Positions 56,262 to 64,000 of a DNA stretch of 64,000 nt are shown here, one piece after another. The DNA comes from Halomonas sp. YLGW01 (lineage in GTDB: Bacteria > Pseudomonadota > Gammaproteobacteria > Pseudomonadales > Halomonadaceae). The stretch is from positions 1,860,001 to 1,924,000 of the forward strand of contig NZ_CP062005.1 in NCBI RefSeq assembly GCF_014840935.1. The letters are read 5' to 3'. The notes below the pieces were generated by a model that was not told the origin of the DNA, did no database searches, and worked only from the letters and a program-made list of their open reading frames with translations. Numbering within the stretch: position 1 is the stretch's first letter; every line of letters begins with the position of its first letter. The position numbers and the translations under genes are program-made.

Positions 56262-57830
56262 ATGCCCATGCGCTCAGCATTGCACTCCCTGCGTTACCGC
56301 TTCGTCCTCGCCCTGCTGGGGGTATTGGTCATCGCGCTGATCGCCCTCGCCGGCTTCACGCACATCATCCTCAAGCCGGAACTGCTGCGCAGTGAAGACC
56401 TGCTGGCCCAAGAGGCCCTCGCGCGCGCTCAGCGGGCCATCGACAACGAAGCGCGCCACCTCGATATGCTGACCAAGGACTGGGCCACCTGGGATGACAG
56501 CTACCAGTTCATGCGTGACGGCAACCCCCACTACCTAGCGTCCAACATCGCAGATGCCACCATCTTCGAGGATGCCGACCTGAGTGCGATCGCCTTCCTG
56601 ACCCCCGCCGGCCAGCTGTTCTGGCTGTCGGGCCTCGACCCGCAAACAGGGGCTTATCATGCCTGCGCCGACCTGGACGCCCGGTGTCGATGGGCGCGCC
56701 CCTACCTCGACGCCTCACAGGCGCGTATCGCACACAGCAGGGTCGGTGGCGGCATGGCCTGGTTGCAGACCCACCCCCAGCAGGCGCTGGTCAGCGTCCA
56801 GCCCATCCTGCACAGCGATGGCAGTGGCCCGCTCGCCGGCTGGCTGGCCATGGTCCGCCCCATGAACGGTCCGACGCTTACCAAGCTTCGCGACAGCACG
56901 GGCCTGGCCATCAGCGTGCTTCGGGCCAGCCACCCGGGACTGGAGGCACTCAGTGTGCAGCGGCTGAACGACACCGCCATGCGCGCCACCACTTTCCTGG
57001 CCGCATCGCCGCCGGGCGAGCGACTCGCCCTGCACGTCGAGCTTCCCCGCCAGCACCTGGCCAGTCGGCTCAAGAACCTGGCGCTGGGCCAGACCTGGAC
57101 CATCGGCCTGCTGGTCGTCGTGCTGCTGGTGGTACTGTTGCTGCTGGAGCGCATCGTACTACGACCGCTGCGCGTCTTCGCCGCCTTCACTCGCCGGGTG
57201 CGGCGCCCGGAGCGCACCGATGTCCCGGCCCCATTGCTGGCCCGACACGACGAGATCGGCACCCTGGCCCGCCACTTCCAGCAGCTGATCGAGTTTCAGC
57301 GCCAACAGAAAGCCGAGCTGGTCGACCTCTCCGAGCGGGACCCCCTGACCGGCCTGGCAAACCGGCGTCGCTTCGATGATCACCTGGAGAGTGCACTGGC
57401 GGCGGAGAGAGAACAGTCACAGTCGACCGCCTTGCTGGTGATCGACATCGACCGCTACAAGGCCTTCAACGATCGCTACGGCCACCCGGCCGGCGATGCC
57501 TGCCTGCGGCAACTGGCCGGGGTGATGAACACCCATTTCGAGCACCCGGGGCAGCTGGTGGCCCGAACCGGCGGCGAGGAGTTCATGGCGGTACTGCCCG
57601 CCACCACTCAAGCGAGCGCGCTCTTCACGGCCGACCGCCTGCGAGCGGCTATCGAGGCCCTGGCGATCCCGCACTCCGGCCAGGTGGTCACCATCAGTGT
57701 CGGGGTCGCGTGCAGCACACCCGAACGCCCCCTGAACGCCGACGGCCTGATCGAAGCCGCCGACCAGGCCCTCTATGCCGCGAAGGCGGCCGGCCGCAAC
57801 CGAACCCTGCCGGCCGAATCGCTCGAATGA
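56262..57830 (+). CDS. CHASE4-GGDEF diguanylate cyclase
   Basis: A 522-residue membrane sensor that likely makes cyclic di-GMP. After a first membrane helix (about residues 10-30) comes a periplasmic CHASE4-like sensor, recognisable by DMLTKDWATWDDSYQFM; a second helix (about 285-305) leads to a HAMP-like linker and the GGDEF domain with active site GGEEF at 437-441. The site expected for the product-inhibition motif RxxD, upstream of GGEEF, reads HPGQ, so feedback inhibition through that site is probably absent. ATG 56262 is chosen over an upstream TTG frame; ATG 56268 is an alternative. No neighbouring effector suggests its output. Confidence 0.87.
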   Translation: MPMRSALHSLRYRFVLALLGVLVIALIALAGFTHIILKPELLRSEDLLAQEALARAQRAIDNEARHLDMLTKDWATWDDSYQFMRDGNPHYLASNIADATIFEDADLSAIAFLTPAGQLFWLSGLDPQTGAYHACADLDARCRWARPYLDASQARIAHSRVGGGMAWLQTHPQQALVSVQPILHSDGSGPLAGWLAMVRPMNGPTLTKLRDSTGLAISVLRASHPGLEALSVQRLNDTAMRATTFLAASPPGERLALHVELPRQHLASRLKNLALGQTWTIGLLVVVLLVVLLLLERIVLRPLRVFAAFTRRVRRPERTDVPAPLLARHDEIGTLARHFQQLIEFQRQQKAELVDLSERDPLTGLANRRRFDDHLESALAAEREQSQSTALLVIDIDRYKAFNDRYGHPAGDACLRQLAGVMNTHFEHPGQLVARTGGEEFMAVLPATTQASALFTADRLRAAIEALAIPHSGQVVTISVGVACSTPERPLNADGLIEAADQALYAAKAAGRNRTLPAESLE

Positions 57831-57882
57831 TTCTCGCCGCCGCCAGGCGCGCAGCCCGGTATGATGCGACCGCCCCCCGCGC

Positions 57883-57888
57883 TATAAT
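57883..57888 (+). promoter_or_regulatory. Candidate -10 of the rsx operon
   Basis: Perfect TATAAT 66 bases before rsxA; no matching -35 at 16-18 bases. Just downstream, GGCGCC-TGGC-GGCGCC (57902-57917) is a 6-bp inverted repeat. Confidence 0.4.
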
Positions 57889-57953
57889 CGCCGCTCTCTA
57901 AGGCGCCTGGCGGCGCCCCGACGGTTCTCCACTTCTCGCCGAATGAGCGGGCC

Positions 57954-58544
57954 ATGACCCATTATCTCCTGATCCTGGTCAGCACCGCGCTGGTCAACAA
58001 CTTCGTGCTGGTGCAGTTTCTCGGGCTCTGCCCCTTCATGGGCGTGTCCAACAAGCTGGAATCGGCGATGGGCATGTCGCTGGCCACTACCTTCGTGCTG
58101 ACCCTGTCCTCGGTGGCGAGCTACCTGACCTTTCATCACCTGCTCGCACCGCTTGGGCTCGAATACCTGCGCACCATCGCCTTCATCATGGTGATCGCGG
58201 TGATCGTACAGTTCACCGAACTGATGGTGAAGAAGGTAAGCCCGCTGCTCTACCAGGTGCTCGGCATCTTCCTGCCACTGATCACCACCAACTGCGCCGT
58301 GCTGGGCGTGGCGCTGCTCTCGCTCAATCGTCAATCGAGCTTCATGGAGGCCGCGCTCTATGGCTTCGGCGCCGCCCTGGGCTTCTCGCTGGTGCTGGTG
58401 CTGTTCGCCGCCATGCGCGAGCGCCTGGCGGTGGCCGACGTGCCCCGCCCCTTTCGCGGCGCCGCCATCGCCATGGTCACGGCGAGCCTGATGTCGCTGG
58501 CCTTCATGGGCTTCTCGGGGCTCGTGCAGGTAGGGCAGGGTTGA
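57954..58544 (+). CDS. rsxA: Rnf/Rsx complex subunit A
   Basis: A 196-residue six-helix membrane subunit, first gene of the operon. It starts [34 protein letters not shown], the RnfA/RsxA start, and has [14 protein letters not shown], whose Cys contributes with RsxE to the membrane iron centre. It is the paralogue of NqrE. The gap to the upstream GGDEF gene is 123 bases with a promoter-like TATAAT. The stop overlaps the start of rsxB by 4 bases. Confidence 0.96.
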   Translation: MTHYLLILVSTALVNNFVLVQFLGLCPFMGVSNKLESAMGMSLATTFVLTLSSVASYLTFHHLLAPLGLEYLRTIAFIMVIAVIVQFTELMVKKVSPLLYQVLGIFLPLITTNCAVLGVALLSLNRQSSFMEAALYGFGAALGFSLVLVLFAAMRERLAVADVPRPFRGAAIAMVTASLMSLAFMGFSGLVQVGQG

Positions 58545-59191
58545 TGATGGAATGGATCAGCGACCACGGCATGCTCGCCGCCATCCTCGCCCTTGCCGGT
58601 CTGTCGGTGGCCTTCGGAGCCCTGCTGGGATATGCCGGCGAGCGCTTTCGCGTCGAGGGCGACCCGGTGGTCGAACGCATCGATGCCCTGCTGCCTCAGA
58701 CGCAGTGCGGCCAGTGTGGCTATCCCGGCTGCAAGCCCTACGCCGAGGCCATCAGTCAGGGCGATGCCATCAACAAGTGCCCGCCCGGTGGCGACGCCAC
58801 CATCGCTGCCCTGGCCGACTTGCTGGGGCGCGAGGCCACGGCACTGGACGGCGAGGCGCAACAGGCCCCCCGCGTCGCCTACATCCGCGAGGACGAATGC
58901 ATCGGCTGCACCAAGTGCATTCAGGCCTGCCCGGTCGACGCCATTCTCGGCGCCGCCAAGCACATGCACACCGTGATCGCCGACGAATGCACCGGCTGCG
59001 ATCTGTGCCTGGAGCCCTGCCCGGTGGACTGCATCGACATGATCCCGCGCGATGACGCAGCCGACGCCTGGCAGCCTCCCCTGCCCGCGGGCCCCGGCCA
59101 TCGCCCAAGCGCCCTGCTGATCGCCAGCGACCGCGACGCACCGCCCCACGCATCATCTCACCCGTCGTCCCAGGAGGCCGCCCATGACTAA
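58541..59191 (+). CDS. rsxB: Rnf/Rsx complex subunit B, ferredoxin-like
   Basis: A 216-residue protein with an N-terminal membrane anchor (residues about 8-28). The 4Fe-4S cluster motif [17 protein letters not shown] (Fe-S domain of RnfB) is followed by two ferredoxin motifs, [16 protein letters not shown] and [18 protein letters not shown]. All cysteines are present. The Ser/His-rich tail is not part of the conserved core. It transfers electrons between ferredoxin and the membrane subunits. Overlaps rsxA by 4 and rsxC by 8 bases. Confidence 0.96.
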   Translation: MMMEWISDHGMLAAILALAGLSVAFGALLGYAGERFRVEGDPVVERIDALLPQTQCGQCGYPGCKPYAEAISQGDAINKCPPGGDATIAALADLLGREATALDGEAQQAPRVAYIREDECIGCTKCIQACPVDAILGAAKHMHTVIADECTGCDLCLEPCPVDCIDMIPRDDAADAWQPPLPAGPGHRPSALLIASDRDAPPHASSHPSSQEAAHD

Positions 59192-60977
59192 GGCCTTCGA
59201 CTTTCCCGGTGGCATTCACCCCCCGGCGCGCAAGGCCGCCGCCACCCGCGCCCCGATTACCCCGGCCGCCCTGCCCCGGCGAGTGGTGCTGCCGCTTGGC
59301 CAGCACAGAGGCCAGCCCGCCGAGCCCTGTGTGGCGGTGGGCGAGCGGGTCGCCACCGGCACCGTCGTGGCCCGGGCCCAGGGCCTGATCAGCGCCGACG
59401 TGCATGCGAGCATCACCGGCGAGGTCATCGCCATCGAGACGCACCCGGTCGCGCACCCCGGTGGCCTGGAGGAGACCTGTATCGTCATCGAGGGCAATGG
59501 CATCGAGGACGACTGGGCCTGGATGCCCCCCCTCGACTGGCGCACCAGCGATGCCGCCACTCTTAAGGCTCGCCTCGCTGCCTCCGGGGTGGTGGGCCTT
59601 GGCGGCGCGGGCTTTCCCACCCAGGTTAAAGCACGGGTGCGCGAGCGGCACGCCATCGACACCCTGATCATCAATGCCGCCGAGTGCGAACCCTATATCA
59701 GCGCCGACGACATGACCCTGCGCGAGCATGCCGCCGAGGTGCTGGAGGGCGCCCGGCTGATGGCGCACCTGAGCGGCGCCGGGCGCATCGTCATCGGCAT
59801 CGAGGACGACAAGCCCGAAGCGGCCACGGCGTTGAACACGGCCATCGCGGCGGCGGGGGCGGAATCCCTCGAGATCACCCTCAAGCGCTTTCCCGCCCGC
59901 TACCCCAGCGGCGGCGAGAAACAGCTGATCAAGCGCCTGCTCGACCGCGAGGTACCGAGCCGCGGTCTGCCGGCGGATGTCGGGGTACTCTGCCATAACC
60001 CCGGCACCCTGCGCGCCGCGCTGCAGGCCGTGCGCGACGGCCGCCCGCTGATCTCGCGCATCGTGACCCTGACCGGCGAGGCCCTGGCGCGCCCCGGCAA
60101 CGTCGAGGCACGCCTGGGCACGCCCATGGGCGAACTGCTCGCCGCCGCGGGCCTCGATGAGCGCCGCCTCGCCCGGCTGGTAATGGGGGGACCGATGATG
60201 GGCATGGAGCTTGCGCGCCTCGACCTGCCGCTGGTCAAGTCAAGCAACTGCCTGATCGCCGCCACCCTTGAGGAGCTGCCGCCGCCACCGGCCGAGCAGC
60301 CCTGCATCCGCTGCGGCGCCTGCGAGGAGGCCTGCCCCGCCGGCCTGTTGCCTCAGCAGCTCTACTGGTTCGCCAAGTCTCGCGAGCACGACAAGGCCGA
60401 ACTGTTCAACCTCTTCGATTGCATCGAATGCGGTGCCTGCAGCTTCGTCTGCCCGAGCCACATCCCGCTGGTGGATTACTACCGCGCCGCCAAGGGCGAG
60501 ATCCGCGCCAGGGCCTTCGAGGCCCACAAGGCCGAACATGCGAGGCACCGCTTCGAGTTCCGCCAGGCCCGCCTGGAACGCGAGGCTGCCGAGAAGGAGG
60601 CGCGGCGCCAGGCACGGGCCCAGGCCAACAAACGCCCCAGACCCGCTGCCGCCGCCCCCACCAGGCGCCAGGAGCAGCCGGTGTCCTCCCAGGCCTCGCC
60701 GGCGACACCCGATGCCGACCTCAAGTCGCTGCGTATCGCCCAGGCCGCGGCCAAGGCCGCCGTGCGCAAGGCCGAGAAGGTGCTGGCCCGAGTCAGCCAG
60801 GCCGGCGGGGGCCAGGGGCAAGGTAATGGGCAGAGTGACGGCGAGCTTGCGGATCTCGAGGTCCAGCTCGCCACCGCCCGGGAGAACCTCGCCGCCGTCG
60901 AGGCGCGGCTGGCGGCCGCCAGGGGCGCCGCCCACGAAGCCCCGTCACCGGACACCGACCAGGAGCGCTCCTCATGA
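59184..60977 (+). CDS. rsxC: Rnf/Rsx complex subunit C
   Basis: A 597-residue peripheral subunit that binds NADH, FMN and two 4Fe-4S clusters. [12 protein letters not shown] and [13 protein letters not shown] are the flavin/nucleotide motifs; cluster motifs are [14 protein letters not shown] and [22 protein letters not shown]. After these (from about residue 440) the chain is Ala/Arg/Lys-rich, helical and low in complexity, the region that in E. coli carries long Ala-rich repeats and is about 150 residues longer (740 total). It is homologous to NqrA but keeps the Fe-S clusters. Overlaps both neighbours. Confidence 0.95.
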   Translation: MTKAFDFPGGIHPPARKAAATRAPITPAALPRRVVLPLGQHRGQPAEPCVAVGERVATGTVVARAQGLISADVHASITGEVIAIETHPVAHPGGLEETCIVIEGNGIEDDWAWMPPLDWRTSDAATLKARLAASGVVGLGGAGFPTQVKARVRERHAIDTLIINAAECEPYISADDMTLREHAAEVLEGARLMAHLSGAGRIVIGIEDDKPEAATALNTAIAAAGAESLEITLKRFPARYPSGGEKQLIKRLLDREVPSRGLPADVGVLCHNPGTLRAALQAVRDGRPLISRIVTLTGEALARPGNVEARLGTPMGELLAAAGLDERRLARLVMGGPMMGMELARLDLPLVKSSNCLIAATLEELPPPPAEQPCIRCGACEEACPAGLLPQQLYWFAKSREHDKAELFNLFDCIECGACSFVCPSHIPLVDYYRAAKGEIRARAFEAHKAEHARHRFEFRQARLEREAAEKEARRQARAQANKRPRPAAAAPTRRQEQPVSSQASPATPDADLKSLRIAQAAAKAAVRKAEKVLARVSQAGGGQGQGNGQSDGELADLEVQLATARENLAAVEARLAAARGAAHEAPSPDTDQERSS

Positions 60978-62056
60978 GCCTGATGCACCAGAGCCAGGTG
61001 AGCCGCCAGCCCGCCGAGACCGGCCGGGTCATGGGCTGGCTGCTGCTCGCCACCCTGCCCGGCATCGCCGCCCTGAGCTGGCACTTCGGCCTCGGGGTGC
61101 TCTCCAATGTGCTGCTCGCCGCCGGCCTCGGGGTCGGACTCGAGGCACTCGTGCTGCGCCTGCGCCGCCGCTCGCTCCGGCCGGTGCTGGCCGATAACAG
61201 CGCCCTGGTCACCGGCGTGCTGCTTGGCGCTTCGCTGCCGCCGGGCACCAGCCTATGGCTGATTATGGTCGGCATGGTGGCGGCCATCGTCGTCGCCAAA
61301 CAGCTCTATGGCGGGCTCGGCCAGAATCCCTTCAACCCGGCCATGGTCGGCTATGCGCTGCTGCTGATCAGCTTCCCTGCGGCCATGACCCAGTGGAGCG
61401 CGCCCCATGGCCTGCTCGGCCCCGAGGGGCTCTCGCCTGGCGACCTGCTGACCCGCGTCATCGGCATTGACACCGGGCTCGACGGCAGCCTCACCCCTGA
61501 TGCCTGGAGCGGCGCCACTCCACTGGATGCCTTCAAGCACAAGCCCGAGGCCCTGCTCGCCAGCGAGTTCTGGGCGACGACCCCGCTGCCCGAGGGCACC
61601 CAGGCGGCCTGGCGCGATGTCGCCCTGGCCTGGCTCGCCGGGGGCGCCCTGCTGCTCTACAAGCGCCTGATCGGCTGGCAGATCCCGCTGTCGATGCTCG
61701 CCGCCATGGGGGCGCTGGCCACCTTGCTGTATGCCGTGGATCCCAGCCATCATGGCTCGCCGGCCTTTCACTGGCTGAGCGGAGCGGCGGTATTCGGCGC
61801 CTTCTTCATTGCCACCGACCCGGTCAGCGCCGCGACCAGTCGTAAGGGCAAGCTTTACTACGGCGCCGGCATCGGCATGCTGGTGATGGTCATTCGTGAG
61901 GCCGGCGCCTACCCGGATGCGGTGGCCTTCGCCGTGCTGCTGATGAACTTCGCGGTGCCCTTCATCGATTACTACACCCAACCCCGCACTCAGGGGCACG
62001 CCCGCCCCAACCGCGGCATCAAGGTGGTACGCCTCGACGACGAGGAGGCTCCATGA
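60974..62056 (+). CDS. rsxD: Rnf/Rsx complex subunit D, FMN-binding
   Basis: A 360-residue polytopic membrane subunit, the paralogue of NqrB. SGATPLDAFK is the covalent FMN site, and the final third has [22 protein letters not shown], which is shared with NqrB. The start overlaps rsxC and the stop overlaps rsxG. Normal length (E. coli 352). Part of the ion-translocating pathway. Confidence 0.96.
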   Translation: MSLMHQSQVSRQPAETGRVMGWLLLATLPGIAALSWHFGLGVLSNVLLAAGLGVGLEALVLRLRRRSLRPVLADNSALVTGVLLGASLPPGTSLWLIMVGMVAAIVVAKQLYGGLGQNPFNPAMVGYALLLISFPAAMTQWSAPHGLLGPEGLSPGDLLTRVIGIDTGLDGSLTPDAWSGATPLDAFKHKPEALLASEFWATTPLPEGTQAAWRDVALAWLAGGALLLYKRLIGWQIPLSMLAAMGALATLLYAVDPSHHGSPAFHWLSGAAVFGAFFIATDPVSAATSRKGKLYYGAGIGMLVMVIREAGAYPDAVAFAVLLMNFAVPFIDYYTQPRTQGHARPNRGIKVVRLDDEEAP

Positions 62057-62754
62057 GCGCCCCCTCTCCTCAGCATCGACCGCTCGGCACTCCCCTTCAG
62101 CGTGCCGTCCTGCGCGGCGCGGTGGGTCTCGGGCTCTTCGCCATGCTCACCGCCGGCATCGTCGCCGGCACCCGAGCGCTGACCGCCGAGCGCATCGAGG
62201 CCAATCGTCTGGCGAGCCAGCACCGCCAGCTGCTACAGGTGCTGCCCGACGCCCTCGCCGAACTCGAGGTCGAGCGCCTGATAGACACCGCCTTCACCCT
62301 GCCGGCGAGCCCCGCCCTCGGCCAGGCCGCGCCCTTCACTGCCTGGCGGGCCACGCGAGAGGGCGCCGCCGCCGTGGTGCTGCCGGTGATCGCTCCGGAC
62401 GGTTACAGCGGAGGCATCGAGCTACTGGTCGGCATCACCGCAGCGGGCGAGATCAGCGGCGTACGGGTGACCCGTCACCAGGAGACCCCGGGGCTTGGCG
62501 ACGCCATCGAGGCGCGCAAGAGCGACTGGATCCGGGACTTCGACGGCCGCAGCCTCGCCGACCCCGGCGTCGATGGCTGGGCGGTGACCAAGGATGGCGG
62601 TGACTTCGACGCCTTCACTGGGGCCACCATCACGCCGCGTGCCGTGGTCGGGGCCGTTCATCGGGCCCTCGACTATGCTCACGCGTATCCCGAACGCCTG
62701 TTCGGCGCTTCCCAGGGCACGCGCTCTCAGGATCCGGCAGGAGACACGCCATGA
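62053..62754 (+). CDS. rsxG: Rnf/Rsx complex subunit G, FMN-binding
   Basis: A 233-residue protein with one membrane helix near residues 20-38 and an FMN-binding domain. The flavinylation motif [10 protein letters not shown] near the end carries the attachment threonine, and [13 protein letters not shown] is conserved as in NqrC. The C-terminal 40 residues lack known motifs. Overlaps rsxD and rsxE by 4 bases each. Confidence 0.96.
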   Translation: MSAPSPQHRPLGTPLQRAVLRGAVGLGLFAMLTAGIVAGTRALTAERIEANRLASQHRQLLQVLPDALAELEVERLIDTAFTLPASPALGQAAPFTAWRATREGAAAVVLPVIAPDGYSGGIELLVGITAAGEISGVRVTRHQETPGLGDAIEARKSDWIRDFDGRSLADPGVDGWAVTKDGGDFDAFTGATITPRAVVGAVHRALDYAHAYPERLFGASQGTRSQDPAGDTP

Positions 62755-63455
62755 GCCAGTTCAATGAGCTCGCCCGCAACGGCTTGTGGGCCAACAACCC
62801 GGCCCTGGTACAGCTGCTGGGCCTGTGCCCCCTGCTCGCCGTCAGCGGCAGTGTGGTCAATGCCCTGGGCCTCGGGCTTGCCACCCTGCTGGTGCTGGTC
62901 GGCTCCAACGTCGCGGTGTCGCTGATCCGCCATCATGTGCCGGATACGGTGCGCCTGCCGGCCTTCGTGATGATCATCGCCGCCTTCGTCACCTGTGCCG
63001 ACCTGCTGATGCAGGCCTACACCTATGAGCTGCATCAGATCCTTGGCATCTTCATCCCGCTGATCGTTACCAACTGCGCGATCCTCGGTCGCGCCGACGG
63101 TTTCGCAGCCAAGAACCCGGTGCTGCCCGCGGCCACCGATGGCCTGATGATGGGGCTCGGCTTCGCCGCCGTGCTGGTGGTGCTGGGGGCGGTGCGGGAA
63201 CTCTTCGGTCAGGGCACCCTCTTCACCAACATGGACCTGCTGCTCGGGCCGATCGCCGCCGGCTGGGGCATCACTGTCTTTCCCGACTATGACTTCCTGT
63301 TCCTGGTGCTGCCGCCCGGCGCCTTCTTCGCCACCGGACTGCTGATCGCCCTGAAGAACCTGATCGATGATCGACAGGCCCGTCGCCGCGCGACACACAA
63401 GAAAGAGAGGCCAACCGAGAGCCGACGCGTCAGGGTCACAGGCACCATCCGCTGA
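62751..63455 (+). CDS. rsxE: Rnf/Rsx complex subunit E
   Basis: A 234-residue six-helix membrane subunit, paralogue of Nqr[20 protein letters not shown] and [15 protein letters not shown] are the RnfE motifs; their Cys residues complete the iron site shared with RsxA. The tail from about residue 205 is basic and not conserved. This is the last rnf gene; nth follows after 98 bases. Confidence 0.96.
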   Translation: MSQFNELARNGLWANNPALVQLLGLCPLLAVSGSVVNALGLGLATLLVLVGSNVAVSLIRHHVPDTVRLPAFVMIIAAFVTCADLLMQAYTYELHQILGIFIPLIVTNCAILGRADGFAAKNPVLPAATDGLMMGLGFAAVLVVLGAVRELFGQGTLFTNMDLLLGPIAAGWGITVFPDYDFLFLVLPPGAFFATGLLIALKNLIDDRQARRRATHKKERPTESRRVRVTGTIR

Positions 63456-63553
63456 GGGATCAAGACGCCGTCGGCCACGCGCCCATGGCGGCTCTCGAAA
63501 CCACGGCAATGGCAACGGCCACCGAACCGCCAAGGCACGACAACGGACGAACC

Positions 63554-64000
63554 ATGAACGCCCAGAAACGTTACGAGATCTTCACGCGCCTGCGCGAGCA
63601 CATCCCTGAGCCCACCACCGAGCTCAACTGGGAGACCCCCTTCGAACTGCTCACCGCGGTGCTGCTGTCGGCCCAGGCTACCGACGTGGGGGTCAACAAG
63701 GCCACCGCCCGACTCTTTCCTGCCGCCAACACCCCCGAGGCGATCCTCGCGCTGGGCCTCGACGGCCTCAAGGAACACATCAAGACCATCGGCCTCTACA
63801 ACACGAAGGCCGAGAACCTGATGAAGACCTGCCGGTTCTTGATCGAGCGCCATGGCAGCGAGGTGCCAACCACCCGCAAGGCCCTGGAAGCGCTGCCCGG
63901 GGTGGGCCGCAAGACCGCCAACGTGATCCTCAACACCGCCTTCGGCCAGCCGACCATCGCCGTCGATACCCACATCTTCAGGGTCTCGAACCGTACCGGC
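63554..64000 (+). CDS. nth: Endonuclease III (partial, 3' end outside window)
   Basis: The first 149 codons are present. The helix-hairpin-helix LPGVGRKTANVIL and the catalytic-Asp segment VDTHIFRVSNR match endonuclease III. The Lys of the family lies in SAQATDVGVNKAT at the expected distance. The missing C-terminus would carry the 4Fe-4S loop. A base-excision repair glycosylase for oxidised pyrimidines. The rsx-nth order is that of E. coli, where they share an operon. Confidence 0.95.
   Translation, partial: MNAQKRYEIFTRLREHIPEPTTELNWETPFELLTAVLLSAQATDVGVNKATARLFPAANTPEAILALGLDGLKEHIKTIGLYNTKAENLMKTCRFLIERHGSEVPTTRKALEALPGVGRKTANVILNTAFGQPTIAVDTHIFRVSNRTG

Overview
The window is GC-rich, densely coded DNA from a gammaproteobacterium, most probably a halophile of the Halomonadaceae (Halomonas type). 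The evidence is a complete Na+-pumping NADH:quinone oxidoreductase (nqrA-F with nqrM) and a complete rnf/rsx operon ending in nth. It also has a Pseudomonas-like two-subunit pyruvate carboxylase with a divergent LysR gene, and an nqr-gap-mfd order that I recall from Pseudomonas. Taxonomy is inferred from gene content and protein style only. No rRNA, tRNA, IS element, prophage, CRISPR array or plasmid function was seen, so this looks like ordinary chromosomal backbone.

Layout. 1-4.1 kb: the end of a gfcA/yjbE-like gene followed by yjbF, gfcC/yjbG and yjbH homologues, an exopolysaccharide secretion operon with overlapping stops and starts. 4.2-14 kb (minus): gap, then nqrABCDEF, nqrM and sthA, a block for NADH oxidation, sodium export and NAD(P)H balance. 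14.2-20.2 kb: mfd, then a Braun-type lipoprotein gene lying between two L,D-transpeptidase genes. 20.3-26.7 kb: an orphan GspE/PilB-type ATPase, a small K+ channel-like protein, a NYN-domain protein, two small conserved genes and topA. 27-29.1 kb: pyruvate kinase and methylglyoxal synthase. 29.2-36.7 kb: a DUF3141 hydrolase with a PHA-synthase-like cysteine elbow and a histone-like tail, then pycB-pycA with a divergent LysR regulator. 36.8-48.5 kb: housekeeping and small genes (dcd, apbC, a phosphoribosyltransferase, a membrane coiled-coil protein, arfB, corA family, Mut7-C and DCC proteins, YihY family, TerB-like, an ABC-2 exporter, a DUF6494 protein, a phospholipase D-like protein, parvulin). 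48.8-57.8 kb: a very large class A PBP, a CofD/YvcK-like protein, a small lipoprotein, metG and a CHASE4-GGDEF protein. 57.9-64 kb: rsxABCDGE and the start of nth.

How the parts fit. The pyruvate node (pyk, mgsA, pycA/pycB), GAPDH, transhydrogenase and two ion-coupled NADH/ferredoxin complexes give the window a central-carbon and redox theme. A palindrome upstream of gap is close to the published HexR motif, and the pycA/pycR gap holds a clean LysR-type palindrome. Envelope genes form the second theme: lipoprotein and its candidate cross-linking enzymes, a large PBP, and exopolysaccharide export. Intrinsic terminators are well preserved and mark most transcript ends.

I did not find an obviously new defence or mobile system. 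The best leads are the lipoprotein and L,D-transpeptidase cluster, the DUF3141 protein with its basic tail, the orphan secretion-type ATPase, the regulatory palindromes, and a ten-base homopolymer next to the start of a two-gene unit.
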